NCBI GenBank assembly: GCA_037951165.1
Contig: JBBDHG010000429.1
Location: forward strand, 62,001 to 126,000
Source of the DNA: Lophius americanus
Taxonomy: Eukaryota > Chordata > Actinopteri > Lophiiformes > Lophiidae
Length of the DNA stretch: 64,000 bases
Direction of reading: 5' to 3'
Shown here: in pieces, positions 38,801-50,600 of the stretch
Layout of the letters: each line of letters starts with the position of its first letter
How positions within the stretch are numbered: the stretch's first letter is position 1
Translations under genes and position numbers: made by a program
The notes under the pieces: model-generated
What the model saw: the letters and a program-made list of their open reading frames with translations, nothing else
Database searches by the model: none
Told to the model about the DNA's origin: nothing

Positions 38801-41800
38801 TTTCATCATCACCTTTGAATACAGGTTTGATCTTCCAATTAGTTGATTGACAGGTGAATCCCTGCGCACATATATTTTTTTTTATAATATTCAAGTCTCA
38901 CTAACACTTTTGTTTCCATCAGAGTTAAAAAACAAAGTTGGATTGTTTAACAGCTAGAGTGGAGGTATAGAGATACGATTCAGCAGAAAATCACTTATGA
39001 ACAGAGTTTTACAACATTTATGAAGGTTGCCTCTATGTAACAAAGTAATAATTATGATCATCTATAACTAATATACAGGATTTTCTCTGATTATCTTTAC
39101 TTACGGTTATTCAAGCCTAGCAATCTTTGTTTAATTTGCATTAAATACAAATTAATCGCTTTTCACAAACGTATTCCTGTATGTTCTTTGATTTTATATT
39201 AATTTGTTATATTGATTCTTTAGTTTGAGATTCATTGTTTGTGTTTTTTGTCGCACTTTACTCCTATCATTTATGTGGCATTTTTTGAAGCACATGTAAC
39301 TCACTTTTATGGACTTATGGACACTTTTATGGTATTATGGACTATACACATGTATAAAAAAAGAAAGTGTGAAGCGGTTTCTACAGGAAAAAGTAAATAT
39401 ATTCAACACCTGAAAATACTTAAAGCAACACCCCTTTTTTTTCTCCCTCATTGAGAAATCTAGTATAAATGGATATATTAGTATCCCTAATATATCAAAT
39501 TTAAACATTTTTCCATTTCAATCCTTCCACACGGTGGAAGATCAAACATTGATGGTAGGAATGAGAATAAAAACCTACCGTTGCACTGCTGCTCACAGCT
39601 GAACTGGGATTGATAGCACCACTCTGAAACATAGAGGGGAAAACTCTGCTGTTGAGACAAGGCTTTTATTGACCCGGAGGTTTGAACACAACAGTACATG
39701 ATGGCGGTCCGCTCCCCGCATTCTTCACCTCTGGATCTATTGTGAGAGCAGACTGGGATGTTTCTTTTATTCGCACGCTGACAATTGTTCTACTCTATTC
39801 ATCACTCTTTTGTTAATAGTTTATATTTTCTCCCGTTCTGCAAACAGTGAATTGTTCTCCTATTAGTTTAAGTCAGCTGTTATTCCCGGCCCCAGAAAAA
39901 GCTCAGACCCGCAGAAATTATCTCCCTTTTCACTAAAAAGCTGCCGTTTGTGCTTTCTCTTTCCGTGCTATCAGAACAAACACAGCCAATCTCTGGCATC
40001 AGCGAGGTCCCATTCTCACATGTTTGTCTGAGGGTTTATTAATATTTCACAATCGCTTTGCATGTTTTCCACCCCTTGCTTGAAGACAAATATCTGCAGC
40101 TATCTCACAAATCAAATATTTATGAAAATACACAGCAGGGTCTCAAACTCTCTCTTGACAAATCTGAAGTGAGGATTTGTCCTGATGGTTGTGACGGAAG
40201 TCTCTGCTTGTTTATTTGCCACATACCTTTTTCCTGCCACTCTTACGTGATAATGGGTCCCGGAAATAAACTGAGCAGGTATTTCGGAGGGGGTTCTGCT
40301 ATTATTTGGTGCCAGAAAGAAAGGAGATGCTTCTTTCTTTGATTTGATAAAAAAAACAATGTATTTTTCTTTAGATTTGTAAAACAAGACAATAACAGAT
40401 TAACAACAATATTTCTGGGATTAATAATGTTTTTTCATATTTTGGCTTTAAGTAACTGTGGAAAGTAATAAAGCACAGTCATTCAGGTACTCTACTTAAA
40501 GATCCAAGGTCCTTTACTTGATTAATTCCATTTTTTACCTCTTTGTGCTGTAATACTGTATATTATTGTAGCGCCTATCCAACTGGCTTTATGTGACATC
40601 AACACCTTTTACATAACCAATATTTCACACATAAAACACACTAGATTATATAATAATTGTTATGTGTTCAACCACATGGCAGTGTTACAAGAAAAAGTAG
40701 TTAAAATAGATTAACCTCCAACAAAAAGGGAAAAATAAGGAATATGACCCTTTTATTCATTTATGACTACTTTATTAAAATAATAATCTTGTATATGACT
40801 TTTGCTTAAATGAGTATTAAGACACCGAGGAATTTGATATTTCCTTCGTCATGGTCTGTCTGTGTGTAGAAACATCTATTTTTATGGCTCAGACACACCT
40901 GCTTTCATCTCAGCCAATCAGATTTCTGTCCGCATGAGGCTCGACCAATCAGCGCGCGGTCTCCGACACCGAGCAAATGAACATTATGAATGGGTTTCAG
41001 GGCATGTGAGAGCTCTGCCATGAGAGCTAGAAGTGAGCAAAACACGACAGAGGACATTGAATAACTCAAATAGGTCACATCTACCAGATAATGAAAACAA
41101 GCACGATGTAAGCGATCTTTTCGCGCCATTATCTTCAGCGCGCCAGTGATAAACTTTTAATATAATCATAACGACCCTGAAGCGGAGAAGCAGCTACGGA
41201 TAATGAATGAATGAATAACGCAAGGTGGAATCAAGACTTGGCCATTTTGCAACAAACCCTTGCACTCATCCGTGCGCCGAACCGGCGATCCCACACCATG
41301 GATTCGGAACCCACAACAAAGCGATGACTGGTTGAGGATGATGATTATGTTTGGGTGACATATCCACTCGTACGTGTTTGTCTCGTACAGACAGACCTGG
41401 ACAGACCTGGACAGACCTGGACAGACCTGGACAGATCTGGACAGACCTGGACAGACCTGGACAGACCTGGACAGACCTGGACAGACCTGGACAGACCTGG
41501 AGACCAGCAGCAGCGGAATCCTCCTCAGCAAGGAATCAATAAGCGCATAAACCTCAGACAGAGTCCAAGTAGTTCATCGAAACATATCAATGCTACTAAA
41601 ATTATCATATTCATGTAACAGGAACAATAGATAGAGACCCAACTGTAACTTTTGTTTGAATATTTCAAAGCTTTTAAAAAAATAAATCTAAATCTGTCGG
41701 TGACGATGTCTCTGTCTTCATATTTAAAAAAAACAACTGCTTATTATTATTACTATTATTATCCTCTAATCTATTCATACTCATATGTTGGCTTTTAATC

Positions 41801-42743
41801 GTTCTCAACAATATTGTAGAAAATAATCAAATAGATGACAAAGCCGTAAGCGGTCTCATTAAATGCATTCGGAATACAAAAGAAGACATTTACGGAGCGG
41901 AACTCGAGCCGATTTGCTGACTAACGATTAACGGCGCACTAAAAGAGCGCAACCGCGTAACGTCGGTGGTGAAACCGGACCGCTTCAGAAACCCGGAGGG
42001 TCTCTGGAAGGACGGCGCTGCTGTGAATTTGCAGACATTAGAGGCGCGCATCTTGACGCGCGTCTCTGCGGCAGGCAGGATTCACCGTCTGTTATTGGCC
42101 GGGTAGAGATGTGAGCAGGTGCACAAGAGGGAGAGGGAGAGGGAGAGCGAGGTTCCCCAAACCACAGAGTCGCTGAGGGAGTTTGATGCAGGACCAGAAC
42201 CCGGTTCTGCCCTTGAACATGAGGCTCAGAGGTGAAAATGCAAGTTGTGGATCAGCATGACGCGGACACATGGAGTAACTCTACGCTACGTCAGTGTGAC
42301 GGACCGGGCAGGTGTGAGTGTGAGTGTGTGTGTGTGTATGCGCGCGCGGAGCTTGCGTCACTTAGGCAGTTTTGGTGTCTTTCATCAGACTTCCGTCTGA
42401 AATTATTAGAATTAATCAACTTCCTGATAGAATAAAGTGAGTTACTTCGCTGGAAAGATTCTGACTACAAACCCATGTCATGTAATTAATGCAGTATTGT
42501 TGCTGGGAAATTAGACACACACGTTATTTCACACACTCATAATCGAGCAGCTGCATTTTGGATCAGAAACATTTATAAATATAAGAGCTGAATAGTAAAT
42601 CGCATCTGAGTTGATCAAAAAGCAGGTGAAGCCTGAATGAATCGACGCGTTTCACATCCAGGGATAAGATCCGACTCACCTCCGGCTCCTGTGCAGATGG
42701 TCCAGAAGGATGCCAGGAGAGCGACCAGAATCAACGGCTGCAT
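35812..42743 (-). CDS. ca4: GPI-anchored carbonic anhydrase 4-like
   Basis: Membrane-anchored extracellular enzyme interconverting CO2 and bicarbonate. Exons: 42743-42680, 39623-39579, 38645-38481, 38393-38248, 37093-37001, 36928-36862, 36772-36609, 35991-35812. They give 307 residues and a TAG stop; human CA4 has 312. Residues 1-20 are a signal peptide. Zinc ligands are His117, His119 (FHLHWG) and His142 (ELHIVH). His90 (NNGHS) is the proton shuttle and Thr225-Thr226 (SLTTPGC) the substrate-binding loop. Cys24, Cys31, Cys35, Cys48 and Cys229 fit the disulfides of this subfamily, with one extra. After RSGG (280-283) a hydrophobic tail of 24 residues ends the protein, as expected for GPI attachment. 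The start has A at -3. Teleosts have several CA4 and CA15 genes; the sequence fits CA4 better, but the exact paralog is not settled. Confidence 0.93.
37367..37480. repeat. GCAGCAGA 8-bp minisatellite in ca4 intron 4
   Basis: About 14 near-identical units. All frames are open, so long apparent ORFs here are repeat artefacts. Confidence 0.95.
37777..37996. repeat. (TATG)n array in ca4 intron 4
   Basis: About 220 bp of TATG with TCTA/TTTC interruptions. Confidence 0.95.
38017..38062. repeat. (GAAT)n microsatellite in ca4 intron 4
   Basis: About 11 units, 20 bp after the TATG array. Confidence 0.95.
38093..38130. other. 15-bp perfect hairpin in ca4 intron 4
   Basis: Arms TAGTTCTTGTAAAAA and its exact reverse complement, loop CATGAATA. 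It sits 118 bp 3' of exon 4 on the transcript. Confidence 0.8.
40911..41127 (+). promoter_or_regulatory. paired CCAAT boxes plus E2F-like site in ca4 intron 1
   Basis: CCAATCA occurs at 40914-40920 and again at 40945-40951, exactly 31 bp apart in the same orientation. TTTTCGCGCC, an E2F consensus, follows at 41118-41127. This matches the layout of NF-Y/E2F-driven promoters. No linked exon was recognised on the plus strand, so function is inferred. Confidence 0.4.
41391..41500. repeat. ACAGACCTGG decamer minisatellite in ca4 intron 1
   Basis: Eleven units; the fifth has one C-to-T change. Confidence 0.95.
41880..42075. promoter_or_regulatory. CpG-rich segment in ca4 intron 1
   Basis: CpG density is far above the AT-rich surroundings, with clusters such as GGCGCGCATC and GACGCGCGTC. 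It lies 600-850 bp inside the transcript from the ca4 start codon. It may be an unmethylated regulatory island. Confidence 0.5.
42127..42150. repeat. (GGGAGA)n short array
   Basis: Four units, purine-only. Confidence 0.8.
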
Positions 42744-45700
42744 TCTGGAGCGTCAAGGACTCGACAGAGGGAAGAAAAGACGGTGACGGTATTTTTTCCA
42801 ATGTGATCACATTCTTGTAGGGGGTCTCATACTTATCCATCACCATACCCCCCGGCAGGAAAGAAAGGGTGGCCCCTCCCCCTTCGGGCATCCTCTAATG
42901 AAACTCTCCACTAATAGGGGCACCGGTTATCTGTGGGCTCCCGGTGCGCACGAGCCACTTCTAACGCAAGCACCGCTTTTGTTTCGGAGGTGATGGTGAA
43001 ACATTCCAGGGTGATTTGACTTCTTTCTGCGGCTCTGCGGGAAATCAAATGACATTAATCATCATTGGAGCCCACTCACTGCTCCACAGGTAACGCAGAG
43101 TGGCCCCCACAGGATCACCTGAGAGGAGCGTCAGTGTTATTCACCTGCGTGCCTTCCCACGTGACCCCGTTCAATTCAATTTAATGTATTTCACATTCCG
43201 TTCCAGGTCGTTGTTTAAAGTTTCAAGTTCTGTATTCAATTATTGTAGAGGAGGTATTTTAAATGTTTTAAAGCAAAGTATAGTATGAAATGCTGTAATT
43301 AGGTTGAGTGTTACTATATTAACTAAATCTACTAATAGCATTGAATAGTTAAGATTTATGCAGACATGCTCCTGTTGTATTATGGGATAGATTTATTGGC
43401 TTATTATTATTGGTATCCTAATTTAATGCAGTGCTATCACTGCTTTATGAAGGGCGGTTAATGAATATTATTTTTTTATACACCGATTACATTTTAACCT
43501 TCTGGAATTTGCATTTTGGGTCAATCAGAGAGAAGACATCTCTCAATTCTCTGTTTGTCTGGAACTTAACTGCAGAATTGACAATAAAGAATATTGAATG
43601 TTGACCGGATAATAAGTATGAAGATGCATAAAGTAGAAAAATACATGAACGAGTACCTAAAAACTGTCATTTTCCACACATGTATTTTACATTTATGTCA
43701 CTAACATTCAGATTTGTATTATAATTTTATTAACGATAAGATTTGCTGGTATTCAAACTAAAATTCTCTCCTATGAGTTTTTTAATACCCTTCCTTTTCC
43801 CTGAGATCAATACGATACGAATAAAAAAAGAGCCAGGGGAAATCTTTCATCTCACAGACCGGGGTCACCTTGTCCAGTATAGCTGTCCAATTTTTTTTTT
43901 TTTTGCAAAACATCAACATCTCAGTCTTCAAGTTTCCTCAGAAATGTAACAGCTGTCACTTTATTTTTACTTTTCACTGTAAACCTATAACAACCGGTGT
44001 CTGAATTATTGATCAGGCTGAGAGGACAGTAAGGGACACTGAAGAACCTCCTGGAAACATAAATTAGCTTGCATTGCTGTTGTTCAAGACTTTTGCCAGA
44101 GAGGGAGGCATGAATGATGGAAGGTGTGTGTGTGTGTGTGTGTGTGCCCATATAGTGTCTCTATAAAAAAATAACTGAGAAACCCTGCAAACATCTGTAA
44201 TGCACTGCTCTGCCTGATGAAAAAGCTCCATCTGCTGGATCACTGGGGGGGAAGCATCCGTGTTTCTTTTTGTCCATTAAAGGGTTTCCAGTGCTACTAG
44301 AAGTTACCAGATTCTGTACTGAGGGTCTCTCTCAGCTCAGAATTCAGTTTTGCTGGCTTTTGGGTTTTAATGCAAAGAGTGACGAATATCTAATTTGACG
44401 AAAGAGAATGTTTTTTTTTTCCTTCCCCAGCTTGAGTCTCTTAAACCTGACTTTGAACCTGATTCTATGACATCATAGCTTTCTTTAGAAGTTATGAAAC
44501 TTTCCTACGAACCACAGAAAATACACTTCTGGAGGACACTTCTTTTTTTCCAGCGGTTAAACAATATTTCGAAAGGTATACTTTGTAAATTATTTAATGA
44601 GAAAGGCAGGAAGGAGTCAAATATGAAGAATTAGAATAAGTTACAGCTTTTTGTGTTCTGTTCAACTATTGGTTGAGCACATTTTGAGTCGCTTTTGAAA
44701 AAGGGATTGCCACAGGACTGAACCCGTTTATAATATGACCCAGTGGAAACGCATACCTCATATGCTAAAGAGTAAGGGGCCGAGGGTGGGGCACTGGGGA
44801 CACCACGGGTTAAAGGGCTACTGAGATAATCAGATTAGATGAGTGGGATTTATTTGTCATCTTAAAGCATGTGAGAGCAGAATTAAGAATTATGTAACTA
44901 AATACACCAAATAAACATCCATCAAGGGTCAAATTATTTTATAAAAACGTGCTTTACCTACAGGTTGAGCTTTCTAATTAAAACTGACCGTTTTCCATGA
45001 AATACAAAGTTTCAGCATGAATTAGGTATTTTTTTTCTCCACTGTTTAAAATTACCCTTAAAATTGTTATTTGTGTCACTAAGATATGAAATTAATAAAT
45101 GTCGAAAAATAAAAAAGGCAAAAATATGATTTTTTCCATAGTTTTTTGTTCTTGTTGAGGACATTAAAGGGTTATTCAGTGAATTCTTACACGTAACCCA
45201 TTCCCAAGTATCGGATCCTTAAGGAAAGAGGTTTCAGGTGCGTTCATGGTCAATAAGCCGTGTGATGATGTTTCTGAACAGGATTTTTAGACTCTTCAAC
45301 TACAGCAACGCTACGGAGGAGGAAAAAAGGAGGTCTGGCTGCTGTAGTTTAGAAACATGCATCTGTGTAAAGAGAGCCGTTCAGAGTCCAGGTGCATAAA
45401 GCCGCATAACTCAGTGAGACATTTCTAAAACGGCATGTAACATTTGAACCGTTCCAGATAGACACTATCAATACTTGTGATTGATTGACAGTTAATATAT
45501 AACAAAGTGACGGATACCTTCAATGGGAGGATGAGATGTTCTTACAGCTGAGATCGCTGCTAAAATGAAAGTTATTCCTACACGTTTGTTAATATTTTCA
45601 CAGGCTGGTTAGAATTTAACTAGAGTCAAAGAAATTAAGTTAAATACATAAAAGTACCGCAGGATTTAGTGAATGAACAGACCGTTTAATATCCAGCATC

Positions 45701-46015
45701 ACGTTTCACTCCGTTTGATTCTTAATAGAACATCCCATCTCCGCCGTTGGGCTCAGGTTGATCTTTTGACACTTCTGTTTGTTACTCATTGCTCTTTTTT
45801 TATTTATTTTTTTAAATCAGTAAACAGTAGTCCGTTTCTCTCATCCACATCCCTTTCAAGTATTATACCAGTACTCTTAGTGTTTCACTTGCCCACAGTG
45901 ATATTGAAGCCTCCACACTTTGGTTTGTGGGGTTAGATAATATCCAGATGTCACATCTGGATCAACCCGAGAGTTTACAGGTAAAGAAGGAAACGTGAAA
46001 ACCTATCATTGATAT
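42744..46015. other. intergenic region between mtmr3 3' end and ca4 5' end
   Basis: Should contain the ca4 promoter and 5' UTR, but no confident TATA box or initiator was picked. A (GT)n array is at 44124-44147. No other gene was seen. Confidence 0.5.
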
Positions 46016-46019
46016 AATC

Positions 46020-46025
46020 TTTATT
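46020..46025 (-). terminator. poly(A) signal of mtmr3
   Basis: AATAAA on the minus strand, the first after the stop, implying a 3' UTR of about 1.6 kb (47621 to about 46000). Chosen by position only. Confidence 0.5.
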
Positions 46026-46698
46026 TTAACCCATGGCATTTAACTCTTACAGTGTATTTCTTTACAACAAATATTCATCAAGGGACCGGTGTCAGCCACC
46101 ACTATGGATCAGAGAGCTATGTACGTTACACTTCTGGATTCCTCTTACAGATCCTCAGCTCATGGACACTGAGTTAATCAGTCCCAAATGATTAGACATT
46201 GGATAACCACCAGTTAACTAACTCACTCACGTCCAATCATCCATTGAACTAGTTAGGCGTGTTATCAAACGGAACCATCTGTTAATCTTTAGTTGTTTCA
46301 GTGTAATCAAGCAGCTAATAATCTGTACCGTTGAAACTTTCCATTTGACGGCCAATTAGAAATCTGTTGCCATATGTGAAAAAGAAAGAGGCTTTAAAAA
46401 TAGACAAAACAAAATATGGCACTATTGTCTCAACGAACAACCAGTAGACACGACACATTTTAAAAAGGGACTGTGACCAAACACCCCTCAACAGAAAAAT
46501 AAACCGGCAGCACTGTTCAGTCATCTTAAGCAGTCAGCTAGCAATGTGAGGAGGAGGAGTCACGAGTCAGACTGACATCCTGCTTGATGAGCACCGGGAG
46601 CCAGTCTTTCACACATCCCCTCCTTCACCTCGTGGAACACCCAAAGGACCTTCAAATGGCATTTTTCCTACACCAGAAGAAGACATGGTAGTAATCGG

Positions 46699-46723
46699 CT
46701 CTCTCTCTCTCTCTCTCTCTCTC
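46699..46723. repeat. (CT)n microsatellite in the predicted mtmr3 3' UTR
   Basis: Reads (GA)n in the transcript; about 12 units. Confidence 0.9.
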
Positions 46724-47621
46724 AACCTTACTGTGATCTCCTCCTCGTCACACATCAGGCACACGTCCCACAAAGTACATGCAGCGCTGCACCGATCTGT
46801 CCACTCCCACAGATCTCAGAAGGTCTCAGCATGGCTATACGGCAGAAAAGCATTGATACAGACAGAACCACATTGACTGTGCATATACATCATTTTGAAA
46901 ACACATCGGAACAATGATCACATGTACGACCCACCGAATGCACCTGAACAAAGTCAATCCAGTTATCCTTCACATATTACATTCAGGCTCCAAGAACAGA
47001 TGCGATGACAAAGTAAACAGCAGATTTCTCCCTTTTGCTCAAGTTTGGTCTCAGATTCCCTCGAAACGACAACAGCTAGTAGTGCACAAAATAAGAATAC
47101 AAAATTAGAATTTTAAATACTGTAGCAGCAATTCTTCTCTTTAAATTCAAAAGCCTCCAGTAGTACAGGTAAAGGCTTTGAAGTCCCCGGCGTAGGGAAG
47201 GGTGAGCGATTGTCCTCTGAAGTGCCAGACGGTGCCTGTAGGGAGGGTGAGTGCGGGCTGTCAGAGGAGGGAGCGGGGTGGACAGGTAGGAGATAAGTCT
47301 CAGACAGGGCACCAACTGAGGACTGGGCCACCAGGTGGCAGGCAGACACTGCAGCTCTCACAGAAAGTCTTTGACCAGAAGAGGTTTGTTTTGTTGCAAA
47401 ACCTCCTTTGCCAACACTTCTGTCTCAGACTTTGACTTCCTCCACCTTTCATACAGTCTCACAGTGCATCTCCCCTCCAGACAGAGCTTCCCAAAGAGCA
47501 ACAACTCCTCATCTCCCCCTCCCTGCAGACAAAACCCCAGCGTGATGGGGTCACTATGGTGCTCATCAGTTCAAAATGAGCAGGACAGAGCTGAGGCGGG
47601 CCATGCTACACAACGCTTCAC

Positions 47622-50600
47622 TCAGCTAGAGGCTGTGGCGATGGCCTTCTTCAGCTGCTGGCTGCGGATCTCGCGGGTGCGAGACTCCAGGAGCAGGTCA
47701 AAGCAGGTGTTGCACACCAGCACCGGGTCGTAGAGCTGCTGGTCTGGAATGGGCAGCTTCAGATGACAGCAGTCTTTACAGAACACATTACCACAATTCC
47801 TGAGGATAGAGACACAGTGAAGTTAGGATAGCTTTTACAGGATGGCAGCTCTTATACCTGCTTTTAAACTGAACTATGTACCATAAACTAAACAGATATG
47901 AGGTCAGAACCACAGGTACAGGAATAGAGTATAAAACAACTTCACCGGGGAATAACTGTTTCTCCAGCATGAAGGAATTGACTCGGAGTAAGAATGAGAT
48001 CCGTGAATAGCTTCTAAGAAATGACATTTTAAATATGGTTCTTAAAATTATGGGATGGTACATTAACTGAACTGAGGTCTATTTATTATATTCGCTTTTA
48101 ATAAGCATTTAGTTACAAAATCTATTATTCTCTCTGTCTTTTACATACTTCATCTACAACCTTTCCAAAATCCTATTTTCATGGATTTTTTATATTAAAA
48201 AGCTTTTTGAACTACAACTTTTACCAAAATTATTATTTTTTTAAATCCCTAAATAAATGTCAATAAAATTATAAGTATTATTATGAACGCTCTATGCTTG
48301 AATGTTGGTTTCTTTCATATAAGCCCAGTATGTTTGAGGGAGTCTTAATGTTATCCTGCTCCATCCCAACATTTAGAGCTCATCCATCACAACACACTCA
48401 GAAACTCAACCTCTTTTTCCTCCCTGACCAGTGATGGTGACGAAGACGACTGGACCCAATGTTCCTGCTCTCAACTAAATGAGACACTTAGCTAATAACA
48501 TATTGCACAACTGATCATCTCTAACGCGGGCTTTTGATTCATTTCATCTACTACTATGGAAGAGTTAGCGACAGCGACTGTTAGTACATGTTGTCCATCT
48601 CCTGTACTTTGAGAGTGGCGCCCCCGTCTGTTGATTTAAGTAGCGTTGAATATAAATAACTCTCGCTAACAAGGAGCCTTTAATCAAAGTCTAAAATTAT
48701 TTTAAAGTGACGACCTGTCGGTCTGAAAGGACGGGACATGTTTAGTCATTATTTAATATAGTGGCCACTTATAAGCAACAGCTTCTAAACTATTCATTGA
48801 TAAATGAAAGACAAAAAATAAACAGTGAGAGGAAACATTCATTGGAGCCCTTCATCTTTTTTGAACCAATGCTGGGATGTAAAACTCATGACCAAGAGGC
48901 TTCAGCCAAAACACCTCAAAGCGACACTCCTGATGGAGAAAGGTAACAATGAGGTAGGGAACCTAAATGCCTCACGATCCCTCAGATATTCTTATTATGT
49001 AAAAATAATCGGCCAACATGCTCAGATATTCTAAAATCTATGAAGATGTCGGCCCAGAATAGACATGTTCTAGTTCAGATACACACAAGACTTTGTAAAA
49101 AATCAATCTTTTTCTGGAAGAAGCAAGTGTCAACCTGAAGCAGAGTATGAATTCAATGGTTCGGTATCACTCAAGGGTCTTTCCCCTTCATATTCAAGAG
49201 TACAGAGTAAGTGTGTTTATGAATGTACGAGAACCACGGTGAAGCCCCACCTGCAGTGGTGACGTCTCTTGGCTATCCAGAACTCACAGTCACAGTTGAA
49301 ACAATGGGAGGCCATGTGATCGGGCACCCACCTCGTGACCTACACACACACACACAAACATCTATGTCAGACCAGTGCAGTATTATAGGTGCTTTGGACA
49401 TGCAGGAGGAGGGAGGACGGTGAGGGAGTGAGGAACTGAAGGAAAGTGAGGATGTGGATATAAATATATTAGAAGATACAGCCCTAAAGGATGCTGACCT
49501 CTGTGTCCCTGCGCTCCACTCGGTCCCAGCTGCCCTCAGACAGACGGTCCTCACTGTGGGTCGACAGAGAATCCTCCTCGTTGCTGTTGTCTGACTCACG
49601 CAGGCAAGTCTGATCAGTGAAAAAAGGTTAAAAGACACTGTAAAAATTTACTTTTGATAATTCTCAGGAAGTGCTCTCTCCTCTCTTAGCTCTTACGCAG
49701 GAGGCAAAATCTTTTAGCGTTGTGCCGTCTCATCGATATCACTGAAAAGTTACTCACAATGTCATCCTCATAGTCGACGTCTGGCTCAGAGGGAGGGTTG
49801 CTGTACTGCTTGCTCTCCAGCCTCATTTGCAGTTGTCGAACCTGCAGCCTCAGTACCTCCACCTCCTGCTTATAGCCTGCCTCTATCTGGCGCAGTCTCT
49901 GCTGCACTGCATCCATGGGCACTGGCAGCCCGTCGTCATCGAGGTAGGCCGGGGCCTGGGTGGGGGGAGTAGAGCAGGAAGCGGTGGCTAAGGAGTAAGA
50001 AACGGGCAGGAGCTGGTGACCTGCCATGGAGTGGTTGTTGAGAGCAGTGGCAGCAGGCCCGTACAGGCCGGTGTGACCTACGGTCCTGTTAGCAGACAGC
50101 CATCCAGGCTGCACGGTGTTTCCGGGGCAACAAAGAGCATCTCTGCGGCAGCACTGCACCCCGTTGGCGCCGGCAAAGCCCTGGGAGCGGAGGAGCTTAC
50201 TGGCATGTCGACGGCTTTGGTAAGTTTTCGGCTGTAAGGACCGGCCAACAGAGGAACTGGCACCACTGCAGGCAGACTGGACCAGTCCATGGACACTGTC
50301 CCACTGGGAGCCGAGCAGGGACAGGCTGGAAAGCTGGCTCTGCGAGAACAGATGGCGAGCTGCTACCTGGGCAATGTCGACAGGAGCCGCTGATACCCGA
50401 TCTCTTCCTGTCTCCAATTCTATCCTCATGTCCTCTTCCTGGAGCTGGACCTCGGGCTTTAACTCAAGAGTCTCTTCATTCATAACATAATTCTGGGTGA
50501 GATCCCTGGTCACTGCAGGAGTATGGGCAGTGGGAGGTCCTACCTCCCCTGTCAGAGTCTCAGTAGAGTCCTCCATGGGAAGGAGTTCGGTTAGCTGCTT

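Noticed and set aside
42676..42891. 71-codon minus-strand frame over the ca4 start
   Set aside because: It is the wrong frame; the true ca4 start at 42743 opens a short signal-peptide exon ending at a GTGAGT donor.
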